Assembly: GCF_004770265.1 (NCBI RefSeq)
Contig: NZ_RQGQ01000014.1
Location: forward strand, 62,001 to 126,000
Length of the DNA stretch: 64,000 bases
Reading direction: 5' to 3'
From: Leptospira congkakensis
GTDB taxonomy: Bacteria; Spirochaetota; Leptospiria; Leptospirales; Leptospiraceae
The position numbers and the translations under genes are program-made. The notes below the pieces were generated by a model. The model ran no database searches and was not told the origin of the DNA. It saw only the letters and a list, made by a program, of their open reading frames with translations. How positions within the stretch are numbered: the stretch's first letter is position 1; each line of letters opens with the position of its first letter. Shown here piece after piece: positions 1 through 8,301 of this stretch.

Positions 1-2706
1 GCATCTTTCCCAAAGGAGTTTGCAGGCTTCGTCGCCGTTTGTGGTGAGAAGGGTATAGAATTTTTTCCCGGCTTCCTCAAATTTACGGTTCAAATACGAG
101 AAAAGGGCAGATTCATAGGCTTCCACAAATTGATGGTCTTCGCCAGTTTCATCTCCTTTTTTGGCACGAACTTCATAGAGAGTGACCGGTTTTGTTTTTC
201 CCTTCACCCGCACAATGTCCAATTTCCTTGTGAAAAAATGTTCTTTGATTTCATCTTGGACAAACTCCGAAACCAAAATACAAACTCCATAATCTTTTCC
301 TGCCGCTTCCAGTCTCGCCGCCAAGTTGACGGTATCACCCATCATGGTATAAGAGGCCAAAGCATCGGTTCCCATAAATCCCACTTTCGCATAACCCATG
401 TTTAGTCCAACGCGGAACTTCATAGTATGGGCTTCTGGGATGTATTTATTTTCTTCCTTCCATCCTTTTTTCAAAACTTCAAGTTTGTCTCGCATTTCTA
501 CACTGGCAGAAACTGCTTTTAAACAATGATTTTCTACATCCAGTGGTGCATTAAAAACACCAACAATGGCATCACCAATGTATTTATCCAAAACCCCATC
601 ATGATGTTTGAGGATGATGGTCATGGCAGATAAGTATTCGTTGAGAAGATTTGCCAGTTCTTTTGAATTTAGTTTTTCAGAAATAGCACTAAAACCAGCG
701 ATATCAGAAAAGAAAGCAGTGATTATTTTTTCACTTCCTTGTTTTAGTTTTTCTAAATCTTTGAGAGCTTCTCCCACTACCACAGGATCCACCATACTAC
801 CAAGAACACCGCGCATTTTTTCACGATCTTTTAAACCCGACACCATCTGGTTGAGTGCTACGGTAAGGTTTCCAAATTCATCATTCCCACCATCATCAAA
901 ATGAACATGAAGATTCCCTTGGCCTACATCTTCAGCACTACGAATGATCTTACGAATTTTTTGAACCACCACACCAGAGATAAAAATAGCAAATACAATT
1001 GCCACAAGACAGATCGTAATGGCTGTGAATACAATTTGATTTCGATTGTCTTTGATGGCTCGAATTCCGTCCGTTCTGTCCACAAGGGTACGGATGAGAC
1101 CCGAAAAGTTATCTCGCAGGACAAGGTTTGGAACATTTTCAGCTTTTACAAGATGGGTTCGATCTAATTTCCACATGAGCTCTTCCGATTCACTTCGGGA
1201 ATGACCAAAACTTCCATCAGGGAAAAGTTTTTTTAATTCTTTTGTGGGTGTTTCTTGTTCGGCAGAACTAATCCACTTACGAATTGCCCGCCAACGATTT
1301 CTTTGGATTTCTCTGGCATCCGGATCTTGGTAATAACGTTCGTATTCGGTAGGATCCGTTTTGAATTTCATCAAAATCCAATCTTCCAAAGTTACATCTC
1401 GTAAACTCCGTAAAGCCTCAATTTTTTCCCAATCTTCTGCCGGAATTGGATAATTGTTTGTTACTTCATCAAAGATTTGATCTCTCGCACCAATGAGTTC
1501 GTTATAAGATTTATAAAAACTTGTGAATAGTTTATCTTTTGCAGGTGGGATTGGAGGTTTTGCGTTTTTTAAAAACTCAATGCGTTCTCTTAACTTTGGT
1601 ATCAGTTCTGTTAGTTCATTGGTGATACGATAATCTTCCTTAATGACTTCTCTATAATCCCCTAAGCTAGATTTAACGCTACTTAGGTTAAATGCTCTTT
1701 TTGTCGAATTCTGATGACGGAATAGAGGAGAGTGGAGGGCTTGGATTTCCCTGTCTTGCCATTCGTAAACATATTGTTTTTCGTTTTCATCTAAAGAAGA
1801 AATATCATTCGAAAGACGTTGGAAAGACTCCACGAGGCTTTCTTCCATTTGGTCAAATTGATCGATTTTTGCCAATGGAGAAGTGTTGTCTATGATTTGT
1901 GTATCAAAGGAAGCAACAGAAGTTTCTCCTTGGATCATTGCGGAAAGAGGAAAAGTTTGGATTCGGAAAAGTTGAGTATCAAGACCCAGCTCTTCTAGTT
2001 TTCTTTTTTTAGAATCAGCATAAAATTTCGCAATGAATAGATCCAATTGCGATTTATGATTTCGAATTTCCTTTTTTAGGTTTTTAACATTTGTTTCCCA
2101 ATTGTTTTTTTCTTCTGGGTCTTCCGGAGGAGTTTGTTTTTGGGTCTCTAAATATTTTTCTTCATTGCGCACATAAGAAGAGGCAAGGTGGACTAGTGTG
2201 TTCCATTCTCTTTCGCTAATGTTTCTGTTGGATGCCTCCCTTAGTTGTTGGCGAATTTCTTTTTCTAAAACATCTACATCATCTTTTGTGAGATAAACGG
2301 AAAAAAACGAATCTACTTTTTTTACTACTTTGGATGTTCCTAGAGATCCGAATAAATTGGTTTGGAATCCAAAAACAGAAACAGTTTTTTTCTGTGTGAC
2401 TACTTTGGCAGTTCGGTATTTTTTAAGTTCAACACGTTGCCTTTCGATCCTTGATTTAAATTCTTCAATTCGGATTAAGTTTTGCGATATATTCTCAATC
2501 TCCATTACCAAACTTGCGATAAAGTTTTTGGATACAGCGGCTTGTTTTTCATAACTTTCGGAAAGGATTGCCGTTTGTTGGCGAACGGTGATGATGGAAA
2601 GTAATAGGATGGTTAAGGCGATTAGCGTTCCTGTGAACCAAGCAAGTTTGGCTCTAATTCCTTCGGAAAGAATTTTCCAGACAACAGTGAGTCCAGATCG
2701 GATCAT
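1..2706 (-). CDS. Membrane adenylate cyclase, class III (partial, 3' end outside window)
   Basis: The reverse strand reads open from about 2706 to the left edge, so the C-terminus is missing. The N-terminus has a membrane segment (LAWFTGTLIALTILLLSII). A long, probably helical extracytoplasmic region follows, then a second membrane segment near 1000, a HAMP-like linker (GQGNLHVHFDDGGNDEFGNL) and a class III cyclase domain. In that domain FSDIAGFS and KYIGDA carry the two metal-binding Asp residues. The Lys of LDKYIGD and the Asp of MMGDTVNLAARLE match adenylate rather than guanylate cyclases. It should make cAMP from ATP in response to a periplasmic or membrane signal. ATG at 2706 or in-frame ATG at 2721 could start it; neither has a clear Shine-Dalgarno. 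It is divergent from sthA. Many such cyclases are known in Leptospira. Confidence 0.9.
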   Translation of the reverse strand, partial: MIRSGLTVVWKILSEGIRAKLAWFTGTLIALTILLLSIITVRQQTAILSESYEKQAAVSKNFIASLVMEIENISQNLIRIEEFKSRIERQRVELKKYRTAKVVTQKKTVSVFGFQTNLFGSLGTSKVVKKVDSFFSVYLTKDDVDVLEKEIRQQLREASNRNISEREWNTLVHLASSYVRNEEKYLETQKQTPPEDPEEKNNWETNVKNLKKEIRNHKSQLDLFIAKFYADSKKRKLEELGLDTQLFRIQTFPLSAMIQGETSVASFDTQIIDNTSPLAKIDQFDQMEESLVESFQRLSNDISSLDENEKQYVYEWQDREIQALHSPLFRHQNSTKRAFNLSSVKSSLGDYREVIKEDYRITNELTELIPKLRERIEFLKNAKPPIPPAKDKLFTSFYKSYNELIGARDQIFDEVTNNYPIPAEDWEKIEALRSLRDVTLEDWILMKFKTDPTEYERYYQDPDAREIQRNRWRAIRKWISSAEQETPTKELKKLFPDGSFGHSRSESEELMWKLDRTHLVKAENVPNLVLRDNFSGLIRTLVDRTDGIRAIKDNRNQIVFTAITICLVAIVFAIFISGVVVQKIRKIIRSAEDVGQGNLHVHFDDGGNDEFGNLTVALNQMVSGLKDREKMRGVLGSMVDPVVVGEALKDLEKLKQGSEKIITAFFSDIAGFSAISEKLNSKELANLLNEYLSAMTIILKHHDGVLDKYIGDAIVGVFNAPLDVENHCLKAVSASVEMRDKLEVLKKGWKEENKYIPEAHTMKFRVGLNMGYAKVGFMGTDALASYTMMGDTVNLAARLEAAGKDYGVCILVSEFVQDEIKEHFFTRKLDIVRVKGKTKPVTLYEVRAKKGDETGEDHQFVEAYESALFSYLNRKFEEAGKKFYTLLTTNGDEACKLLWERC

Positions 2707-2879
2707 TTTGATGAATTCCATGGGGATGGATGAAACATGGAACTATGAGTTTTCAAAGCAAGGTTTTTTGTATTTCATTTTGTACTTTGTTAGGCGAAAA
2801 TGAATCAGAATTAACACGTAAATGGTTCTTCCAATTTTGCTTGCTATTTTCCTCTGAATCGGTATGGTTTTTATAGCAA

Positions 2880-4283
2880 ATGTCCATCAATCGTTTTGAT
2901 TTACTCGCCATCGGGGGCGGTCCTGCCGCACAAAAAGCTGCTATCCAAGCAAGCAAAATGGGAAAAAAAGCAGCCATCATTGAAAAAGACCCTTACTTGG
3001 GTGGTGGTTGTGTCCATTACGGAACCATCCCTTCCAAATCCTTACAAGAAACAAGTCGGTTCTACCGGAACCTAAAGTTGTCCAAACTACATGGACTCCA
3101 ATCTCCGCAAACGGCAACACTCACTTTGCAAGAGCTTATGTTTCGTGCAGACACAGTGATTGAAAAAGAAGAAGATGTCACTCGGGAACAAATGATTGAA
3201 AACCGTGTCACTACACTCACGGGTTGGGGACAAATCATTGATCCTCATCACGTAGAAGTAACCGATTCTGCAGGAAGAAAAAAAGTCTACGAAACAGAGA
3301 ACATCCTAATTGCTACAGGGAGTAGCCCACGTAGACCCACAAATGAAAACATCCCTTTTGAAGATGGGTTGGTTTACGATAGCGATGGGCTCTTTGCTAT
3401 GAAAAAGATGCCTACTTCTCTGGCTGTTGTGGGAGCAGGGATCATTGGTTCCGAATACGCTACCATCTTTTCTCATATTGGAGTTCAAGTTCATCTCTTT
3501 GATTCACAAAATAGGATTCTTGGGTTTTTGGATGAAGATATATCCAATGAAATGACTCGTATCATGCAACAATCAGGGATTTCTATCCATGTTGATTCTT
3601 CTATCACAAACTATAAAAAACTCCCCAATGAGGAAGGATACGAACTCACAACTAACAAAGGTGAAGTGGTTCGTGTCAACCAAGTCTTGATCTCTCGTGG
3701 TCGATTAGGGAATGTCGACAATTTGGGACTGGAATCTGTTGGTATCATCCCCAATGACAGAAAACAAATTTTAGTGAACGAAAATTACCAAACCAATATT
3801 TCCAATATTTATGCCTGTGGTGATGTGATTGGATTTCCTAGTTTGGCTTCCGTGTCTATGTACCAAGGAGCTTATGTCGCAAAACATATGTTTGGTCATC
3901 CTTCAGTTCCTGTAGATGCAGAAGAGTTCCCAATTGGAATTTATACATTACCAGAAATCGCAACCATTGGACCTACCGAAGAAGCACTCAAAGCCCGAGG
4001 GGTTTCTTATGGAGTGGGAATGGCAAAGTTCGATACCATCACTCGTGCCCAAATCAGCGGAGACCAAGTAGGACTTTTAAAAATCCTTTTCGATAAACAA
4101 ACAAGAAGAGTGTTGGGAGTGCATATCATTTCCGACAAAGCGACTGAGCTCATTGCCCTTGGACAATGTGTGGTGAATCTCAAGGCACCCATTGAGTACT
4201 TCACCGAACACATTTTTAACTATCCAACCATGATTGGAGCTTATAAAAATGCTGCGAATGATGCCCTTTTAAGAGAAAAATAA
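2880..4283 (+). CDS. sthA: Soluble pyridine nucleotide transhydrogenase (Si-specific)
   Basis: Flavoprotein of 467 residues that exchanges reducing equivalents between NADPH and NAD+ in the cytoplasm. It has an FAD-binding GGGPAAQ at the N-terminus, a second Rossmann motif VVGAGIIGSEYA near residue 182, and a C-terminal dimerisation domain ending in NYPTMIGAYK. The redox-disulfide position reads GGGCVHYGTIPSK: Cys44 is present but the partner of the usual CxxxxC pair is Thr49. That is the mark of SthA as opposed to dihydrolipoamide dehydrogenase or glutathione reductase. The length fits the family (about 465). ATG at 2880 starts directly on the FAD motif. It stands alone between the divergent cyclase and the sigma-factor operon. 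Confidence 0.88.
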   Translation: MSINRFDLLAIGGGPAAQKAAIQASKMGKKAAIIEKDPYLGGGCVHYGTIPSKSLQETSRFYRNLKLSKLHGLQSPQTATLTLQELMFRADTVIEKEEDVTREQMIENRVTTLTGWGQIIDPHHVEVTDSAGRKKVYETENILIATGSSPRRPTNENIPFEDGLVYDSDGLFAMKKMPTSLAVVGAGIIGSEYATIFSHIGVQVHLFDSQNRILGFLDEDISNEMTRIMQQSGISIHVDSSITNYKKLPNEEGYELTTNKGEVVRVNQVLISRGRLGNVDNLGLESVGIIPNDRKQILVNENYQTNISNIYACGDVIGFPSLASVSMYQGAYVAKHMFGHPSVPVDAEEFPIGIYTLPEIATIGPTEEALKARGVSYGVGMAKFDTITRAQISGDQVGLLKILFDKQTRRVLGVHIISDKATELIALGQCVVNLKAPIEYFTEHIFNYPTMIGAYKNAANDALLREK

Positions 4284-4385
4284 TCTGGTTCCTTGAGAAT
4301 CTGACCAAGTCCGGTTGTTTACTTTTATAGAGAAGAACGGGATTTTACTTGTCAGAGACTCGGTTTTACCAACACATACAAGATT

Positions 4386-4904
4386 GTGTCAGACAAAGCT
4401 GTCTCTATGAGTCAAATTTATGAAAGAAGCCATAAACGTATTTATGACTTCCTCTACAAGTACACTCAAAATGCGGACACGGCAATGGATTTGATGCAAG
4501 ACAGCTTTCTCAGTTTCCATAAGCACTACGGCGATGCCGGTCTCTCGGAAGAGAAGTCCGTCATGGTTTTATATACAATTGCCCGCAATTTGTCGATTAA
4601 TTATGCTAAAAAGTTTTCTACAACAAGAGAGATTGTTTCTGATGAAATCGAATTTCATAGCCACAATCCCAAATTAGAAACGAAAGCAGAATATCAGGAC
4701 TTAGAAGACAGACTTTATTCTTTTTTAGTTGAGCTGTCGGAAGAGGAACGTTCTGCTTTGTTGCTTAAAAATGTGGAAGGATTTCAGCTGGTGCAAATCG
4801 CTGAGGTTTTAGGAGTTTCGGTTTCTACTGCTTCTCGTTTGGTCATTAAGGCCACGGAGAAGGTGTTAGCCATCGCTAAGAGAGAAAACTTGGTACCGGA
4901 TTAG
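4386..4904 (+). CDS. RNA polymerase sigma factor, ECF-like
   Basis: A 172-residue sigma-70-family protein with only regions 2 and 4. Region 2 is at about residues 10-75 (NADTAMDLMQDSFLSFHKHY). Region 4 is a helix-turn-helix at about 125-165 (IAEVLGVSVSTASRLVIKA). It should recruit RNA polymerase to a small regulon. The GTG at 4386 gives the longest form; ATG at 4407 (MSQIYERSHKR) is an equally possible start and neither has a convincing Shine-Dalgarno. The stop is 5 nt before the next gene, a membrane protein with a FecR domain. That sigma/FecR arrangement is typical of cell-surface signalling pairs, where the FecR protein controls the sigma factor. The signal and the target genes are not visible here. 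Confidence 0.85.
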   Translation: MSDKAVSMSQIYERSHKRIYDFLYKYTQNADTAMDLMQDSFLSFHKHYGDAGLSEEKSVMVLYTIARNLSINYAKKFSTTREIVSDEIEFHSHNPKLETKAEYQDLEDRLYSFLVELSEEERSALLLKNVEGFQLVQIAEVLGVSVSTASRLVIKATEKVLAIAKRENLVPD

Positions 4905-4909
4905 TATAA

Positions 4910-5953
4910 ATGAACGAATTTGATAAGCAACATACAATCGCTAAATGGGAAGAGCTATTACGTAAACCTTCAAAGGTTACGGAATCCAGAGAATTCCCAT
5001 CTTGGGAAACCGTTTCCAAGCGAAGCATTCAATTCGAATACAATCCAAAGTCTGATTCAGATTCTAAGGTAGTCTCTTTTTTCCGCAAACCTTTGGGACT
5101 TGCCGTTGTAGGTGGATCCGTTCTTTCTCTTGCTGCTACTCTATTTTTTGTTTTTTTACTGAATCCTTCTCAATCGAACCAAGCAGACCTGGCAGTGGCT
5201 CCCGCTGCTGCTAAAACATCACAAGAGATCAGTTCTCCTTTAAAAGTCATCGTTTCCTCGGTCAAAGGAAAGGTTTCTGTCCTCCCAGAAGGGAGTTCAA
5301 AACCGGTTCCTCTTGTTAAAGATTACCAATTGGCCTCCGGGGATGTAGTCATTACAGATGGATCCTCACAAATTGATTTAGATTTTGAAACGGGATCTTG
5401 GATGCGAATCACTCCAAATTCAGAAGTGGTTATGGACTTAATTGAAAAAACTAGTGAGGCCCAATCACAAAAGTTTTCTGTCAAAAAAGGTAAGTTATTT
5501 GCTTCTGTTTCCAAACTATCTAAAGACAGCCAGTTTGTCGTCCAAGCCGGCGAGCACCTTACGCAAGTTAGAGGAACTGTTTTTAGTGTCCAATTTGATG
5601 GGCAGACCGAGGTGGTTGCCGTTCGAGAGGGTTCTGTTGCCGTAGGAGATCTTATTTTAAATGCAAAACAACAAACGGCTGTAAAACTGGGGGAACCAGT
5701 TGCTGTCGTTGCCTCAGCTGTGAATGCGAAAGAAGAGAAGGAACTCAAGGCCTTTCAAACGCAAACGATACTTGCTCGTGAGTCAAAACTGTACGAAGAA
5801 CATGCAAGATTAGAACTTGTACGATTGGAAGATGGAACAGAATACCGAGGTGTGATCCTTGGACAGTCAGAAACACATCTTCACTTCCAAGGATTGGAAG
5901 GTTTGATTGAAATTCCGATCCAGAAGATTTTAGAAACAGAAAAAATCCGTTAA
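4910..5953 (+). CDS. FecR-domain transmembrane protein, probable anti-sigma partner
   Basis: A 347-residue protein with a cytoplasmic N-terminus of about 60 residues, one membrane segment at about 62-85 (LGLAVVGGSVLSLAATLFFV) and a FecR-like beta domain at about 110-250. FecR hallmarks include LASGDVVITDGSSQIDL and VRGTVFSVQFDG. A short C-terminal beta module (LEDGTEYRGVILGQSETHLH) follows a helical linker. The gene starts 5 nt after the ECF-type sigma factor, so the two are co-translated, and it probably binds and modulates that factor across the inner membrane. Unlike classical FecIR loci there is no TonB-dependent receptor next to it. A two-TM HAMP-like gene follows 79 nt downstream. Confidence 0.78.
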   Translation: MNEFDKQHTIAKWEELLRKPSKVTESREFPSWETVSKRSIQFEYNPKSDSDSKVVSFFRKPLGLAVVGGSVLSLAATLFFVFLLNPSQSNQADLAVAPAAAKTSQEISSPLKVIVSSVKGKVSVLPEGSSKPVPLVKDYQLASGDVVITDGSSQIDLDFETGSWMRITPNSEVVMDLIEKTSEAQSQKFSVKKGKLFASVSKLSKDSQFVVQAGEHLTQVRGTVFSVQFDGQTEVVAVREGSVAVGDLILNAKQQTAVKLGEPVAVVASAVNAKEEKELKAFQTQTILARESKLYEEHARLELVRLEDGTEYRGVILGQSETHLHFQGLEGLIEIPIQKILETEKIR

Positions 5954-6032
5954 TTTTTATAAGTTTTTGACAATTTTGTCTTTTTCTGAGAAGGTTTACC
6001 CTAATACCCTAGGGAATACCTTAAAGGAAGCC

Positions 6033-6578
6033 ATGTCTCAAAATCATAAAAAAACCTTTCGTTTTCACTATCTCATCGATAAGGAATTCCAGTTAAAGTT
6101 TTTAGCTCATTATTCTCTTTTGTTTATATCTGGGGTTCTCGTGACTTTAGGTTTTCTTTACTGGTTGAATCAATCTAAATACGACGGTGGTGCTGTATTT
6201 CGCCTTCGTCAAGATGCACAAACTGTGTTTTGGAAAGTAGAAAATGAAGATGCGGGTCCAGGCGAAGCGAAAGAGAAATTTGTCCCTAGAGAGATTTATC
6301 TTCCTAACTACGACCACCAATTGAATATGTATACCATTCAATTTGATGCGGTGGTAACACTATCTGTATTGTATTTGCTTTTGATTACTGTATTCTCCGT
6401 TTTTAAATCCCATAAAATGGCAGGGCCCGTTTTTAGTATCAAACGTTCCTTACAGCGAATGGCTTCGGGTGAACCCATTGAAACCATTCGCATTCGTAAG
6501 GGAGATGAGTTTCAGGAACTTGTCGAAGTGCTGAACGAAGTGATCCAAAAACGCGTTGCCGATAGCGGCAAGAAGTAA
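6033..6578 (+). CDS. Two-TM protein with HAMP-like domain
   Basis: I chose ATG 6033 because AAGGAAG precedes it at good spacing. An upstream in-frame TTG (5967) has no such site. The 181-residue product has membrane segments at about 22-46 and 105-127 with a 60-residue loop between, then a cytoplasmic HAMP-like region (about 132-175; GPVFSIKRSLQRMASGEPIE). No kinase, cyclase or chemotaxis output domain follows, so it is a stand-alone HAMP protein. Its position after the sigma/FecR pair suggests a role in the same signalling unit, but that is inference. A GC-rich hairpin lies 35 nt past its stop. Confidence 0.7.
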   Translation: MSQNHKKTFRFHYLIDKEFQLKFLAHYSLLFISGVLVTLGFLYWLNQSKYDGGAVFRLRQDAQTVFWKVENEDAGPGEAKEKFVPREIYLPNYDHQLNMYTIQFDAVVTLSVLYLLLITVFSVFKSHKMAGPVFSIKRSLQRMASGEPIETIRIRKGDEFQELVEVLNEVIQKRVADSGKK

Positions 6579-6612
6579 GTACACATAATTTAACTATGTC
6601 GCATTGCCCCCG

Positions 6613-6662
6613 AAAAGCCCCCGCCCTGAATTGGGTGGTGGAGGCGGGCTAGTGGGCTTTCT
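6613..6662 (+). terminator. GC-rich hairpin, probable terminator of the sigma/FecR/HAMP operon
   Basis: AAAGCCC at 6614-6620 can pair with GGGCTTT at 6654-6660. Inside it CCCGCC pairs with GGCGGG, leaving an asymmetric bulge (CTAGT). A short pyrimidine run (CTTTCTTTC) follows. It lies just after the HAMP-like gene, where a Rho-independent terminator is expected. The U-tract is weak, so it could instead be a structured repeat. Confidence 0.5.
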
Positions 6663-6765
6663 TTCGCAAAAAAACACCTAGCAGAATTCTCCCAATCTTT
6701 CAACCCTGTCTCTAGATCCTCCATTTTTTCTTCTCATTTGTTCGTGTTTTGCATTTGGATTCTTC

Positions 6766-7098
6766 TCAGACAATCCACTTTACGAGTTCTAATCTTTCTT
6801 TTGGAAAACCAACCAAGGTTCCGAGTGCATGGGCCAAAAAAGGAAATAGAAAATGTTCGGGTTCGAATAGATGGATGGATGCTTTTAAACCTTCCATTGT
6901 GGTTACATCAGCTCCTTTTGGGGGCAGAATGATTTTCCCACTAACCTTGATCATTGATTTACCCTTGCTATTTGTTCTTCTTCCTTTTCTTTCAACATTG
7001 ATAAGCAAACCTATAACTGCCAAATCGGTTCCTCTGCCATCACTTGTAATTAAGTATTCGGACAGCAGGACGTAAAAAATTGATAAGGAGAACTGCAT
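6766..7098 (-). pseudogene. Truncated remnant of a small integral-membrane protein gene
   Basis: This reverse-strand frame holds a recognisable block (VSGKIILPPKGADVTTMEGL, then HLFEPEHFLFPFLAHALGTL). I recognise it as the central part of a bacterial multi-pass membrane protein in which the text normally continues with further hydrophobic helices. Here the frame leaves the family right after ALGTLVG and ends within 15 residues. The N-terminal part (VERKGRRTNSKGKSM) is charged rather than membrane-like. I could not find the missing 3' part in the other frames downstream. So this is a decayed fragment rather than a working gene. The family assignment is from memory and needs a search. Confidence 0.45.
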
Positions 7099-7222
7099 CC
7101 ATTTTCTATTGATGAATTCATATGAAAGAAATACGTTCCCTTTTAAGTAAGTATCGGATGGTTTAGTTCTTTAGAAGATTTTCATCCATCCATACCGTTT
7201 TGCCACCGATCGTAGCGAAAAT

Positions 7223-7263
7223 CCTTTCGCATCGCGAAAGATTGGAGCGTAGAGCGGGATCGC
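7223..7263. repeat. Hairpin-bearing intergenic repeat, copy 1
   Basis: CTTTCGC (7224-7230) and GCGAAAG (7234-7240) form a perfect 7-bp inverted repeat. The following 7236-7263 matches the reverse complement of 46435-46462 at 25 of 28 positions (shared core GAAAGATTGGAG and GCGGGATCGC). Both copies lie in non-coding DNA. The surrounding stretch, 7105-7410, has no gene that I can support. Confidence 0.55.
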
Positions 7264-7412
7264 TTTTCACCAAAAATTTTTGCTCATAGATTCAATTTGC
7301 GAGGCACATCCGAATCCATCCGGCGGTTGTTTCTTAGTAGATTATTTCGATTTCAGATACTATGTATTATGAAGCAATAGCTACTTCCCATAATTGATCT
7401 TATGTCACATGA

Positions 7413-7604
7413 CTGGAGATTGAATTTTGTATAGAAAGGCACATCGGTAACACTTTAGATCACTCACATGGGTTACAGGTTTATTCGAAATGGGATAGCA
7501 AACCTCCACGTAAGTATGATCTTTCGAAACGCTTCTGACCAATCGATAGAATTGGGAACTTCCGTAACTTAAAATTGATTAGAATGCCAAATGATCCTAT
7601 TTAG
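7413..7604 (+). pseudogene. Possible decayed coding frame
   Basis: One forward frame stays open from 7413 to 7601 except for a single in-frame TGA at 7536. Its translation looks protein-like on both sides of that stop (YSKWDSKPPRKYDLSKRF, then PIDRIGNFRNLKLIRMPNDP). It has no start codon or ribosome site of its own and I do not recognise the family. It may be the tail of a dead gene; chance is a real alternative. Confidence 0.2.
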
Positions 7605-7875
7605 TCCCACAGGTTTTTTTCTTAATGTCTTCACAAAGATAAGAACCTATCAACCGTTCGGCGTCACATTGAAATTTCGCTGAGGCTTTTGTTTCTGTGC
7701 TTCCAGTGACTGCAGAAGACCTTTCGGAACAATAAGAATACGATTGGTACACTACAAGAGAACAAGCCAGATAATCTAAATCAGCTCGTTCGCAAGCTTC
7801 GTAAGAAGAGCTGGTTTTGGAACATTGAGATAAAAAAAGAATAGGAAAAATTATAGAAACTACAAGGGGACGCAC
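7597..7875 (-). CDS. Small lipoprotein, unknown function
   Basis: The 92-residue product has a lipoprotein-type signal peptide ending LFLSQC (lipidated Cys18), so it should be membrane-anchored outside the cytoplasm. The mature part is small and rich in Cys (six after the lipobox), suggesting disulfides. GTG at 7875 is the only start that keeps the signal sequence; no Shine-Dalgarno is evident. It is followed by the gene-poor 6.6-7.6 kb patch. I do not recognise the family. Confidence 0.55.
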   Translation of the reverse strand: MRPLVVSIIFPILFLSQCSKTSSSYEACERADLDYLACSLVVYQSYSYCSERSSAVTGSTETKASAKFQCDAERLIGSYLCEDIKKKTCGTK

Positions 7876-7935
7876 TGTCCGTTAGACAGATGCGAGATGG
7901 TTTTAGTTTTGGTTTTTTTTCTCTAGCCTTGCGTG

Positions 7936-8301
7936 TTAGAGTTTAGTATTGTATTTTTGCATGATTTGGTTTCTTTCAATATACCGAATCTTTCCAAACC
8001 CAGAGGCTTTTTTTTCCATCGCTGTAAGACCAGGATCATTTTTCAAAACCAAAAGATAACTTCGATCATGAATAATGAGCGATTCTAGTTTGATAATTCC
8101 AAACTCACCAAAAAGAGTTCTCAATTCATCCAATGTCACTCCCTCTTCTGTTGCAAATAAGTATTCACCTTCTTTGAACATAGAGCCCTTTTCTCGTATA
8201 GGTTTCATTTGATGATTTTGTTTTGGTTCACCAAACAAGGTGCAGCCTGTGGTTAAGGCTGCAATCAGGATTCCGCAAATAACAATCTTATTGTAAAACA
8301 G
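7936..8301 (-). CDS. Small lipoprotein with protease-propeptide-like (I9-like) fold, partner of the subtilase
   Basis: The frame upstream of the first ordinary start (TTG 8238) encodes a clear lipoprotein signal (NKIVICGILIAALTTGC), so the real start must lie further up. CTG at 8301 is preceded by GGAG with 6-nt spacing and gives a normal signal peptide; this start is inferred. It overlaps the end of the subtilase gene, so translation is probably coupled. The mature part (about 100 residues) alternates strand-helix-strand-strand-helix-strand: YLFATEE, TLDELRTLFGEFG, SLIIHDRSYLLVLK, LTAMEKKASGFG, IRYIERNQI. That order and the RYIERNQ ending resemble the inhibitor-I9/propeptide domains of subtilases (compare VEYAEPKYL in its neighbour). 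It may be a stand-alone inhibitor or folding helper for that protease. Confidence 0.55.
   Translation of the reverse strand: MFYNKIVICGILIAALTTGCTLFGEPKQNHQMKPIREKGSMFKEGEYLFATEEGVTLDELRTLFGEFGIIKLESLIIHDRSYLLVLKNDPGLTAMEKKASGFGKIRYIERNQIMQKYNTKL

Noticed and set aside
5323..5748. 141-residue reverse-strand open frame
   Set aside because: It lies wholly inside the FecR-domain gene, has no ribosome site and Cys/Ser/Thr-rich text without domain features; a shadow.
5967..6032. TTG start 66 nt upstream in the HAMP gene
   Set aside because: AAGGAAG at the ATG 6033 decides the start; TTGACA there could be a -35 but no -10 follows at proper spacing.
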